A DNA stretch of 64,000 bases, taken from positions 7,440,501 to 7,504,500 of the forward strand of contig OU015569.1 in NCBI GenBank assembly GCA_907165135.1. Reading direction: 5' to 3'. The notes beneath the pieces were generated by a model. It worked only from the letters and a program-made list of their open reading frames with translations. It was not told the DNA's origin and ran no database searches. Every line of letters begins with the position of its first letter. The first letter of the stretch is position 1. Shown here one piece after another: positions 35,523-46,373 of the stretch. The position numbers were made by a program, and so were the translations under genes. Origin of the DNA: Oikopleura dioica. Lineage: Eukaryota > Chordata > Appendicularia > Copelata > Oikopleuridae.

Positions 35523-35746
35523 TCTGGAATTCTGACTCTTCTTTAGTTGAAAAAAATCCTGTAATCGGGAGTTCTTGATTTTACTTTGACAGCTTGTTGA
35601 AAGGACGGCGTAGAACTCCTCGAAACAGAATTTTTTAAATAACTATTTGTCTTCTCATGTGCACGTGCGAAATTTCGCATGTATGGTGAATTTCCGCTGT
35701 CAATTTTTTCATACATAAAACAGGAAAGTATGATTTTCCGATAAAA

Positions 35747-38700
35747 ATGAGATTTTTACATTTGAAAGAAGATAACAACCAATTTTACAATCTTACTTAT
35801 CTTGGAGTTCTTCTTAATCAGGAGAAGAAAAAACCTGACAAGCGTCGATTAGAGAAACTGAAAACTCTCATAGATCCGAAACGTGCAAAAAATCCCTGTC
35901 GTGCTGATTACTCCAAATTTATCGACTTTCAGAAGAAATACGGACTTTTTAAAATCCCATGTTTATCAGGAAAATATTCAAAATTTTAATAATAAATGGC
36001 ATTGAACGATAAGTTTTGAAATTTCGAAAAGCACTGGAAAGCGACTTTAATGTCCATTTCACAATCTATCAGAAAACAGCGAATGGCGGCGATAGTCTTT
36101 TTTATAAAACGCAGCATCCGGGTCCAGGCAGTGTCGGTCTGACGTTTTTCTTCAAAGACCAGCGTTTTAATGGATTCAATCAGCTTAAGCTTCTTGACGA
36201 TGGATTTATCAACCATGGAATTGACCGGATAAATACTCTTGAGCTGACCATCTTCGAAGCCGTTGCGAAAGTGAAAAACAAGGATTTATACAAGTGCCCG
36301 AGGTTGTTTTTCAAAAAAGCAGCCGAAATACGACAGAAATGGATCGACTTCGCACAAACAAGTGATATCACAGTCTCCAATTACAAGAATTTCTCGAGGT
36401 TGTTTAATGTCAAACTTGTTCTTTGGCGCAGACTGTCAAGGCCTGGTGCTGACAGAGTTTCCAGACAGCTAGATTTTTATTGTGGCTCTGGAAAAATACT
36501 TCAACTGGAGCTTTCGAAGGATGATCAGACGAAAACATTCTCGGATAGTACATTCTTTAAGCTTCTGCCCGAGCAAATCAATTTTGACCTCTGTCCAACG
36601 CCTAATTGCTCCTTCAGCTGCTCAGATCGTGCAAAATTTTCGAAACATCTGGAAACATGTACTGACAAAACAACTTTCTCACATAAACAGAAGAAATATG
36701 GAATGTTTACTGATCACACTCGTTACGATCTGATTTACGACAAGATTTTGCGTCCAAATGAGTTTCATCAAAGCTTTGTGGCTTTTGACATTGAAACTGC
36801 TTCTGTCCCAAGGTCCGAAAAAGAGAAGAACATAAGTTCCACGACTGAGGAATTGTCTGCGTATAAGCTGATCTCTATTGCATGGCATGCGTACAACCCA
36901 GCCGGAGACGAGTATACAAAGAAATTTCTATGGCGCAGAGGGACAAGTCAAGAATCTCTTTTCTCCTTGCTTGATGAATTTTACGTGGACTTATGTGATA
37001 TTCAGGAAGAATTTAATAGGACTCTCTCGAGAAAAATCGATAATGAGAAATGGCGCTTGATCCGATTGAAGAATAGTGAGAAATTTCACAATTTTCCAGT
37101 TGAAAAGCAAGCAGAACTCTGTGATAGGCTCAAATATCTTGATGATTTCTATTCTCTCAATGTTTATGGTTGGAATAGCGAACGCTTCGACTTGACTGTT
37201 ATAATCAATGCTCTGACTGAAGTTGTTCGTCGTAGACATCCCCACTTACTAGTCACAAAGCGAGACAAGGACACTCGTTTTGAGCCAAAGATGAATATGA
37301 TCCAGAGAGGCGCCGGAACAATGCTTGCTTCCTATGGCAATATCAAATTTAAGGACATGATGAATCTCGTTGAAAGAGGGACATCGCTGGAAAAGGTAAA
37401 AGCGCAGATTGAAAATCCTGTTTTAATTTTTGTTTGTTAGTTCGTGCAATCACTTGGTTTGCAGATAGCAAAGGCTGTTTACCCATACGAACGTTTCAAA
37501 GACACTGACGAGCTCATCAGTTACAAAGGATTCCCACCGTACTCCGACTTTTATAGCTCTTTCTACATTCCTGTCGAGAAAGAAGTTCACCTGGTCAACA
37601 AATTTCTTATTGAACACTGCTGGACGATTGATGATCTTGCTGCTGAAATTGATGTCCCTGTAGAAAAACTCAACAGTCTAGCAGATAGTTTTGAGTGTTG
37701 CTATGAAACCACCGATGAAAATATCGAGCTTCTTGCTAAGAAATGGGAAATACCAATTGATGAAATCAAATATTTCGCAGAAAACTCTTTTCGCTGTTTT
37801 GCAATCAACGAAGAGTCCAAAAAATTTTTCAATATCTCAGTGGATAAATACTTGGCTTCAAAGGACTTATTCGAAGAAGAAAAATGTGAAACGATGCTCG
37901 ATTGGCTGCGTGTCTATAATCTCATCGACACAGACATGCTAAGCCAAGGCATTGTAGAATACAGTAACCAGTTTGCCGAAAAATTTAATGTGAATATCCA
38001 TCAATATATCTCATTGGCGCAAGTTGCTGAAAAGATTGCGTTTGGTAAATACGCGCGTGCGACACCCATCTACTCGATCACTGATGCTGAATTGAGAAAG
38101 GACATCCGTGAAGCCTTGACAGGAGGAATGACGCACGTGTTTCACCGACTGATCGAATTGAACCAACCAGATGGGCCTCTTCCACATGCCGCCCGATATG
38201 CTGACAATGGCGAACTCTTCAAAATGATTAAACAGCTTGATGCGAATAGTTTGTATCCTTTTACTCTACAGGATTCTCTGCCATGTGGTCCTGGAATCGC
38301 TGTATATCCTGGGGATATCGGTGACGCTACTCGTGTTGGTGATGTTGGATATTTCAAGTTGAATCTGCTCTATGAGGGCAAAGAATCAATCTCCCTCAAA
38401 AGCTTGCAGTATCTAGAATATCTGCGACATCAATCTGGTGTGGATATCCAACATGCGTATCACATAGGCGAAAAGAAAATTGGGAAGTATTCTCTTGATG
38501 GATATTATGAGAAAGACAATATCAGATGGGGAGTTGAGTTTTACGGCTGCTATTGGCACAAATGTCGTTCATGTAAAATCCAAACAAATGAGGACGCTGA
38601 CGAAGAACGGGACAAGGAAAGAAAGAAATTCATAGAGAAGAAAATCGACATCCTTAAAATAAAGCGAGAATGTCACTTCGACAAATTTATGAAAAGAAAC

Positions 38701-40203
38701 ATGGCCGATGAAGAATTCGCTCGTAATGCCAGAGAAAATTGGGCTCCAGATTGGTGTCCTTTTCTTTTCCACGATAAGAAACTAAGAGAAAAAGATCTAA
38801 TCGATGCTCTGATGGAACGAAAAGTTTTTGGATTCGCAATGGTGGAAATTGAGCCAAGTAAAGCTGTTTATAATCGATATGGAGATCTGAAATTTCCTAT
38901 GATTTTTAAGAAAACCCAGATAGAAAGAGATATGCTATCTGAAAATCAAAAAATCGGAAATCTTGAGATGCCTGTGAGCCAAAACACATTGATTTATAAT
39001 TCTAGCGGAGAAAAAATGCTTCTTATCACTCCTCTACTGTATTTTTATTTGGATATGGGATATATTATTAAGGTTCGCTAAAAGATTTTTTAAACTTAAT
39101 CATGTCGCTTTTAGAAGGTTCATTATCTTCTTATGTACAATAAGGAAAAACCGATGGCTCCTTTCGTCGATAGACTGGTCGCTGATCGAATCCGGTATCA
39201 TATTGCCGAGAACAAAGTTGGCGAAAAACTTTCAAAGCTGGTACTTAATATTGTCACTGGTTTGTTTGGCAAGAATGTTTCTAAATACAGGGAAACAAAA
39301 TACATCGATGATGCTGATTTATACCGCTACATCAGATCGCCTTTGCTCGAAAAAAATGAAATCATCAGTGCTGAAGGACCCACATCTTTGGTCAAAATTG
39401 TCAAAAAGAAGAAAACGCAGAGAGATAGCGTTCCAACACATATTTCAGCATTTAGTATGTCTTTGTTCGTGAATTGGTCTCTTAATATTTTTTAAGTCTA
39501 TCAGAAAAGCAAATTGGTCATGTTCAATTTCATTGATAATATATGCACTCATCTGAAGGAAGGATCATTCAAACTTTGCTACGCAGACACCGATTCGATT
39601 ATGATTGCTTATACAGGTGATGATGTTGAAACACTCGTCAAATCTGAGAAGAAGGAGTCATGGAAAAATTTCGTTGACACATGGATGGTTCCTGAAAAAG
39701 TCACTGACCAGATGCTGCGAGAATCAAATAACTCTAAGAAGGAAGCCGAAAAATTGCTGAAAAAATTGGAGAAAACGCCGGGTTTATTCAAAATCGAGGG
39801 TGGGATATATGGGCAAGGCACTTATTGCGGCTTGAGCTCTAAATGTTATATTCTCAAGGGTAAAAATGATAAGGGGGATATAAAAATAAAAAAATCAACG
39901 AAAGGCTTGGGTTAGAAAGTATTCAATAAGTTAATTTCAGCTCACTTGTAACAATAAAACCATTCTTTCAACTCATAATAAGGCGTCAAGAAGGATATTG
40001 AAACACCGGTGGAACATTTCGTACGTTCTCTCCTTAACGATGAAAAGTTCAGCGCTACAATGACAGGCATGGTAGCCCGTAAAAACGAGATCGTCATTCG
40101 AAAAACAACAAAGAATGCACTGAACAATGTCTATGTAAAATGGCAGATTGCTGATGACCAAGTGACTGCAACCCCACTCAAAAACGCATCTGGATATATT
40201 TGA
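35747..40203 (+). CDS. Protein-primed family B DNA polymerase of the element
   Basis: Replicates the linear element. The first exon, 35747-35962, joins to the long exon 36016-37395, then 37441-39072, 39117-39454, 39498-39909 and 39985-40203. The joins I checked are in phase. Exonuclease motifs: FVAFDIET near 36780 and NVYGWNSERFDL near 37165. A Cys/His cluster (CPTPNC...H...C) lies before the exonuclease. Polymerase motif A is DANSLYP near 38247, motif B is KLVLNIVTGLFGKN, motif C is YADTDSIMIA and the thumb-side KG motif lies near 39900. An insertion between A and B has FYGCYWHKCRSC, a Cys/His-bearing endonuclease-like segment common in this polymerase group. Everything needed for catalysis appears intact. 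Confidence 0.92.
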
Positions 40204-40401
40204 TTCCTTCAGTCATTTATGTTTTCATTATTTTTTTCGTTTATGTCAACCTTAACATGCTAACAAATAAATTCAAACGGATTTTCACACAATTCACTCT
40301 TTATTTGGATTATCTTTTCTAACGCATGAAAAGCAGATTTGAGAATATACAGGGGCTTCAAAAGTTATCTCTTATGCGGATTTCGTGAGATGTAGGGCGA
40401 T

Positions 40402-42773
40402 TTAAAGACTCTCGTCTGAAGAGAACTCAACGTAGTTCTTCGGTGTCATAAGACGATTGCTTCGTCGTAGTTCTCGGAGAGGTTCAGGTCTTGGTTCAGG
40501 TCGTGATTCTTGGAGAGGCTCAGGTCGTTGCTCTGGAAGTGGTTCAGGTCGTTGCTGTGGAAGCGGCTCAGGTCGTTGCTCTGGAAGTGGTTCAGGTCGT
40601 TGCTGTGAAAGTGACTCAGGTCGTTGCTCTGGAAGTGGCTCAGGTCGTGATTCTTGGAGAGGCTCAGATCGAATTGCTGGAGGAGGAACAGGTCGGGGCT
40701 CTGGAAGTGACACACGTCGTGACTCTGATCTTTGCTGTTGAAGTGCTTGTGGTCGATTGGGGGCGCTTCGTAACTTTTCCAGGCATTGGCTTCGGTTTGA
40801 CCTCGATTTGGTTGACCGATCGAACGGTGACCGCTAATTAAAAGAAGTTTGGATATTTGTCTGATAAAAATAAATTACTTTTGTTATCCTGCTCGAATTG
40901 GACGGTAAGGTTTCGTGGAAGGGTAGTCGCGATCTTGTTTGCAGCTAAAAAGAGGTGAGTAGGAGCTGAAAAAATTGTTGTCAAAGTTACCTGTCTGTAT
41001 TCCAGCCGTTATTGGTGAAGTAATCGGCGCCAAAAAGCTTGTCGATGGTTGCGAATTGCTGGATTTCGGGCTTGGGTTCCATGGAAACTTCCCTCCGCGA
41101 TTAAACACGTTTTCTAGAGGAAAGAGTTAATTTTGTGGCATTCTTATCGGAGAAAAACTTACTTTTTTTTGGGATTTTTTTGGCCGCGTCTTTTGAAATT
41201 GTTTGTTTTTTCTCTTCCTTGATGTCCTTCTTTGTTCCTCCGTCTTCTTCGATATGTTAAAAACGGTAGAAAAGTGAAAACTGATATTACCTTGTGTATT
41301 CGTTTTTTCGGTCTTCTCATCCTTCTTTGTTTTTTGATTGGAGTTGTTTCCACCTTAAATAAAAGTAAGAAATTGCCAAAAAAAGTTCTATTGAGAAAAT
41401 TACCTTGTGAAGTGTCTGATCCGGCATCACCATTGTCATCCTTCTTAGGTTCATCAGGCCGATGGTTTTCATCACTGTCCCTGAAGCCCATTCCAGCGTT
41501 TTTGGGGTGGCTTGTTCGATGCGGGTCATCTTCTTTGTTTTCCTGGTCGCTGTGTTCATTCTTTCGATCCTTGTCTTTGTTCGGACGCCCCATCTCGTAG
41601 TCATGCTCTCGCTGGGATCCCTTGATGCACTTGTACAGCCGGTACACCTTATTCAGTTTGTTTATAGTTTCAGATGATAAAAACTTACAAGATAACCACA
41701 GCCGATGCAAACGACGAGAACAATCATTGCAAGAATAACCAGGACCGCGATCAGCCAACCCGGAATGTTTGCTTCTTTGCTTGCTATGGCAGTCTCCGTT
41801 GTTCCATCCGTCTGAAATAGCTTTTTAGTCTTTCGTTTTTTAAAAGCGCTCTTACTCCAGACATGTCAAAGGACGTTGACGTCTGCACGAAAGAAGTCTG
41901 AGTTGTTTGCGCCTTCAAACCCGTCTGAGTCAATGTTTGTGAAATTACGGAACTTTTAGTTTGAGAAGCCTCTGTGGAATAACCTAGCGTCTCGGCCTCG
42001 AAAACAGCTGTCGTTGCTTTATGGGAAAAATCCTCAAGCGTAGTTACAGCTGTAGTGTCTCGAAAATGAATGGTGGTCTGAGATTCAAAAATAGCCTGAC
42101 TCTGGTCTTGTAGAGATGTAAATGAAAATAAAATTGTAGCTGAGGTATCTTCACGAAACATTGATGTCGGACGCTCAGAATAAACCTCGATATGCTCTTG
42201 GCCAGGAGTCGACAAAAATGTGACCGGCTCGATTAGCTCTTGGCCAGCAGTCGACAAAAATGTGATCGGCTCGATAAGCTCATGGCCAGGAGTCGACAAA
42301 AATATGTTCATATCTGTAGTGACTGACGATGGAATAGAAGTCTCTACGGATATTGACTCGGGCATAAATGTTGGTCGAGTCTGGGGCAAGGAAGATTCCA
42401 GATCATTTACGCTCTTGGAAAACTCAAAATAAGAAGCGGTAGTTTCTCGACTAACAGTTTCCGTAGTAACTTTATATGACTCTGTTTCCTATTTTTTATA
42501 TGAGTGGAATTTGTAAAAATCTTTTTATTACCTCGCCATTGTTGCCGCAAAGTCCGGGAAACCAGTTGCAATTCATCGCTGTGTATTCTCTTTGAACGTG
42601 GTTTCTTAGTTCTTTGGTGCGAAAATTTTAGGAAACGAGCGTTTATGGGTTTGCTTTGGAGCAACTGCGAAGAGGTCTTGAAAACTTAGCTCAATTGTGC
42701 TATTTGCAATAGCTCCCTCAAGTGCAACAGCGACAAATATTCTCCTTCCAACAGCAATTCTCACGACATTCAT
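40402..42773 (-). CDS. Element gene: mucin-like single-pass membrane protein with repeat-rich tail
   Basis: Runs on minus from ATG 42773 through many short exons. A hydrophobic N-terminus (VGRRIFVAVALEGAIA) is a likely signal peptide, followed by NCNWFPGLCGNNGE, a small Cys-pair segment. A long Ser/Thr-rich region (42400-41820) contains three copies of FLSTPGQELIEP-like repeats. A strong membrane span, WLIAVLVILAMIVLVVCIGC, lies at about 41760-41695. The predicted cytosolic part is charged. It probably continues through exons at 41256-41162, 41112-40992 and 40947-40885 to a C-terminal region of RPEPLPEQ octapeptide repeats ending at 40402. The joins after 41300 are provisional, and the repeat region might be a separate gene. 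The form is that of a surface glycoprotein. Confidence 0.6.
40495..40700. repeat. 24-nt tandem repeat coding RPEPLPEQ
   Basis: The unit AGGTCGTTGCTCTGGAAGTG plus a four-base TTC/CTC-type end recurs every 24 nt about eight times. It translates on minus as Arg-Pro-Glu-Pro-Leu-Pro-Glu-Gln. All three minus frames and some plus frames stay open because the period is a multiple of three. Confidence 0.75.
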
Positions 42774-42828
42774 CCTTCGTGATAATCCCCCCAAAAAACA
42801 TCAAAGTTTTTTTTTGCAAAAACGAACC

Positions 42829-44502
42829 ATGAGAAAATTCCAAGAAATAAAAAGCTCTTGCGGCTTAAAACGAATACCTCCGAAAAAGATACGTGAGAAT
42901 CAATGGATTGCCAACAAAGATTTCGAAGACATAGGCCTTTGCGGATGGTTGTTTACAATCGAAGACGGATCTAAAAAATTTTACAATGACAGGTATGAAA
43001 AACCCCCTAGTAAAAAGTTCTTATTTGTAATCAGGTTAATCGAACTAACTCTTCACTGCGTCATGGACGGAAGCTCGATAATATTGCTGAGGATTGTCGC
43101 ACCGACTCCGAGGCATCAAATTGTTCTTCAAGAATTCGGGGATGTTCCTCAATTCTCTTTCGTACGTTTTGAAAACGCGCGATTCATGATGCGATTTGAC
43201 GGAAAAATCCAGGTTTATACAATCCTGATGGATATTGGAAACCGGGATGGATGTACTCTCGTTAAAGCAACGGAAAAATGCCTGGACCCTGCATCATTTC
43301 AAGGAGGAATTCTCGACGGCCGGTTTTATTCACTGATTTCAAAGTAAGTTTTTCTTCAAGAAACAATCATAATTTGAATCAAGAGCGATAACGCCCTTTA
43401 CCGGTCAGATGATCTTTGACGAAAACGACGTTGATAACGAATTGAAAAAGATCGCGCGCAACAAACCGTTGTACGAATCATTGTATGCCAATGAAGTCGT
43501 CAAAAACTTGAGTGAGGATGTTTCGATTGCAGAATTTTTGATGCAAGCGCGTTTGTTCTCGTAAGTTTCCAATTTTTCTGATAAAAGCTAACTCAATCTT
43601 ATTTAGGAAACTACAAAATACGTTTTGCGGCCTCCCGATCGGAAAATTCGACAGCGTCAAGGTTACAAGATTTTTTCAAAACAGCAAAAAACTTCCTGAC
43701 TGTCCTGACTCCGACTCTCAAACAGAAACCGTCATTTTGACAGAAGACGAAATTTTGGAGCGACAATTATCGCGGTGTGATTTGAAAATAGAAGACTTTA
43801 GCTCAGTTAGTCTTAATTTTCCGAAGAAAGTTTCATTTCATAATTAAGGATGACACGGATAATGAAGAAAATCTCGATCAAACGGTCCATCGAGGACTGA
43901 TCTTCGGAGAGAGGGAGGAAAGCGATGAGGAAGCAGGATCCGAGAGCGAGTTAATCAATGATGACCCAACTGTGGCGGACGATGACCCACAAGACCTTTA
44001 CACGAGAGATTTCGATGCTGAGAACGAGCAAACTCAAAAAGAACTGAGAGATAACGACGACGAGACGAGCCTTGCGGATAGAATTAAAGCACTCGCAAGC
44101 AACATCAACTCGGAAAGTTCCGACGACGACTCCTTCCAGGCAATCTATTACTTCTATGTGCATATTCTGACTTTTATCTTTTAGCCAGCTAGACCTTCGA
44201 CTCCAATCAATTTTGATTATCAAGACCCAACAAGGATCAATCCTTCAACGCCCCGAAAGAAGAACCCCTTTTTATATCGTCAAAAGTTAGTCTCAACTCT
44301 TATTGAGAATAGTTCTGACTTCAAAATTAAGACTCGCCGGAAAACCGGCATGGAAAAGATTTTTATTTCGTCGTAACTCGGAGGAGATTCAGGTAAATGC
44401 AAAGTTATTCTACCAATCCCAAAGACCTTATTCAAGGAACCAGCTACGAAAAAAGCGAAAACTGATGCAGTCATAACGATTTCGTCCGACTCAGACGAAT
44501 AA
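42829..44502 (+). CDS. Element gene A of a paralogous pair: possible OB-fold protein with a SUMO-interaction-like C-terminus
   Basis: Exons: 42829-43343, about 43384-43558, about 43610-43804, about 43850-44140, about 44186-44285 and a last one ending at 44502. The join near 44140 is GC-AG; the others are GT-AG. The N-terminal domain alternates strands (LCGWLFTIEDG, IILLRIVAPTPRHQIVL, FGDVPQFSFVRFENARF) and ends in GGILDGRFYS. The order is like POT1/TEBP-type OB folds, but this is inferred from pattern only. A long acidic region follows. The C-terminus has a KKAK cluster, then VITISSDSDE, a textbook SUMO-interaction pattern. It shares the LDGR/INGR signature and exon layout with the next gene. 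Confidence 0.6.
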
Positions 44503-44738
44503 AACAACTCCTCCAGTACTCGACTTATTATAATTATTCATCCTCATCGTTTAGCTTGTCTTTTTATTCTTTCATTTCACAGATCAACTTGTCCACTTTT
44601 TCGCCTTTTTTTCCGCAAAGAAATAAAACTTCCGCGACTATAAAATAACAGTGTCAATTCATTTGCAAACAATTGATTAGCTTAGTTCACGGTTCCGTTT
44701 TTGCACCTCAAAATAGAAAAAAACGAAAAAAGACGTAA

Positions 44739-45635
44739 ATGAAGGCATTTTGTGCTGTTAATCCTGATGAGCTGGCTTCTGTAATCCCAGAGAAAATAGA
44801 CAGCTGGGAAATCGGGAGCTGCAAAAATCGGCGAAATTCTGTTAATCCGTTGATTTCAACTGCTGGCCTGGTTATGTTTAAATCGATTATTCCCGGATGC
44901 TTGCTTACACTATTTCTTCTTAATACTAGAAAAAATATAATCAAAATCACCATCCGCAAAAGACGTGCCGATCCAATTGATATCGAAAGGCTCTACGGAG
45001 AGTTAAATATCTTCGACGCGATTTATCTTGAAAACTTCAGTGTTTCTTGGCGTCATAACTTTCATGGAGTATGTACGATTTGTTTATGGCCAGGGTTCCC
45101 AACTGAAAATTTCTGGGCCTGCTTGAAACTCAAGAAGTTGAATGGGCTTCAAGACGAAAACATATTATCGGGTCTAATAAATGGCAGATTTAGAAAAAAC
45201 GTAGTAAGGTAAAACGCCAAAAACATACAAACTTATTTATAATAACAAGGTTCTTGCCGGTTATTCCCCTTGATTGGAGTTCTTTCGCGTCGTTGGAGAA
45301 AGAAAGAAGAGATTATTTTGATTACGATATCTTTGAAAATTACGACGACATAGACGACTTAGAAAAAAAATGCCAAGAAATTCAACGACCCGTCTTTACT
45401 ACTCGTCGAATTTCAAAGACTTATCGTTTTTTTAATGTAAGATGAATTGCTTGTTATTTAGCTGGCAAAATTTAGTACGAACTCTGAATCAAAACGCAAG
45501 CAAATCGGCTTCAAAGAATTCCCAGATATTCGAAACCTAAATCAAGTCGACTCCCTTCAGCTGACTTATAAATCTGAATCTGAAGTTCAAACCATGTTGC
45601 GAATGCGAAGTGACTGCATAGAAAAATACAAATAG
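44739..45635 (+). CDS. Element gene B of the paralogous pair: possible OB-fold protein
   Basis: Exons 44739-45208, 45250-45436 and 45462-45635 are joined by GT-AG introns in phase, for about 276 residues. The strand pattern YGELNIFDAIYLENFSVSW, then HGVCTICLWPGF, aligns with the matching block of gene A. ILSGLINGRFRK matches gene A's GGILDGRF at the same exon boundary, so the two are diverged tandem duplicates. The second exon starts with FLPVIPLDWSSF and turns acidic and Tyr-rich. There is no SUMO-like tail here. Function unknown; a nucleic-acid-binding role is suggested only by the inferred fold. Confidence 0.6.
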
Positions 45636-45721
45636 TATTGAAGGTAGTTATTTATTTTATTCCAATTGAGTCAGCTACAAGTGTCAACCTGTTTTCAGTG
45701 TACTTCGTCAAAAAAAAATCA

Positions 45722-46163
45722 TCAATCAGCATTCTCTTCGTCGCTCAGATCATCCAAATCTTCATCCACCTCTACGAAACCCTCGTCGTTGTTTTCTTCT
45801 TCATTTTCCATAGCATTGATTCTCACGATTATTTCATCCTCAACTAAAATTCGGGATAAGTGTCTTTATCTGTGTTAAATTTAAAAGCTTACGTCGATCA
45901 GCATCATTTTGCGCTAGCTGTGCAAGTGCTTGATATCTTTCTCTTTCCTGCTGGGCTTCAATAACCCTTTCTTCCATCTCAAACAATCGTAGTTCCAATT
46001 CCTGTCGCTCTTGTTCCAGTGCATTGATTTCATCCTCCCCTAAATCGCATATAATCTTTCTGTCTTACTTAATATCAGACTTACTTTCACTCTCTTTTTC
46101 GAGGGCTAAATCTCGAAGACCGAGGCGGTCTTCGCGTTCTCTCATGAGAGCGTCGATTTCCAT
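45722..46163 (-). CDS. Element gene: acidic coiled-coil protein
   Basis: Three exons on minus from ATG 46163 (MEIDALMREREDRLGLRDLA) to a stop at 45722. The two introns are GT-AG and in phase, with donors near 46085 and 45893. About 115 residues, almost all heptad-like (LEQERQELELRLFEMEER) and ending in a run of Asp/Glu. No enzyme motif. A scaffold, spike or DNA-mimic role would be guesswork. Confidence 0.6.
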
Positions 46164-46198
46164 TGTCAACACAAAAAAAAATAAATTTCTTGGATAAA

Positions 46199-46373
46199 AT
46201 GAGCCTTGTCTTCACCGGCGTTTCCTTATAACCGCTAAATCGGTCTGACTGATCAAGAATCGTCAACTGAATCAGACAATGATGGCGAAAAAAGCGAAGC
46301 TCCTAAATCAGCCGATCAAGGGATAAAGGACCACGGAAATAGAAAACAAATGATTCGAGCATGCTGTTCATAG
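46199..46373 (+). CDS. Possible tiny element gene, 44 residues
   Basis: ATG 46199, exon to 46217, a GC-AG intron to 46257, then 46258-46373. The joined length is a whole number of codons. The product is Ser/Glu/Asp/Lys-rich and ends RACCS. It lies divergent to the coiled-coil gene. The short length and GC donor keep confidence low. Confidence 0.3.

Noticed and set aside
40457-40841. Plus-strand Gly/Ser-rich frames over the 24-nt repeat
   Set aside because: The repeat period is a multiple of three, so several frames stay open. The minus frame has the more protein-like RPEPLPEQ unit and a matching upstream gene.
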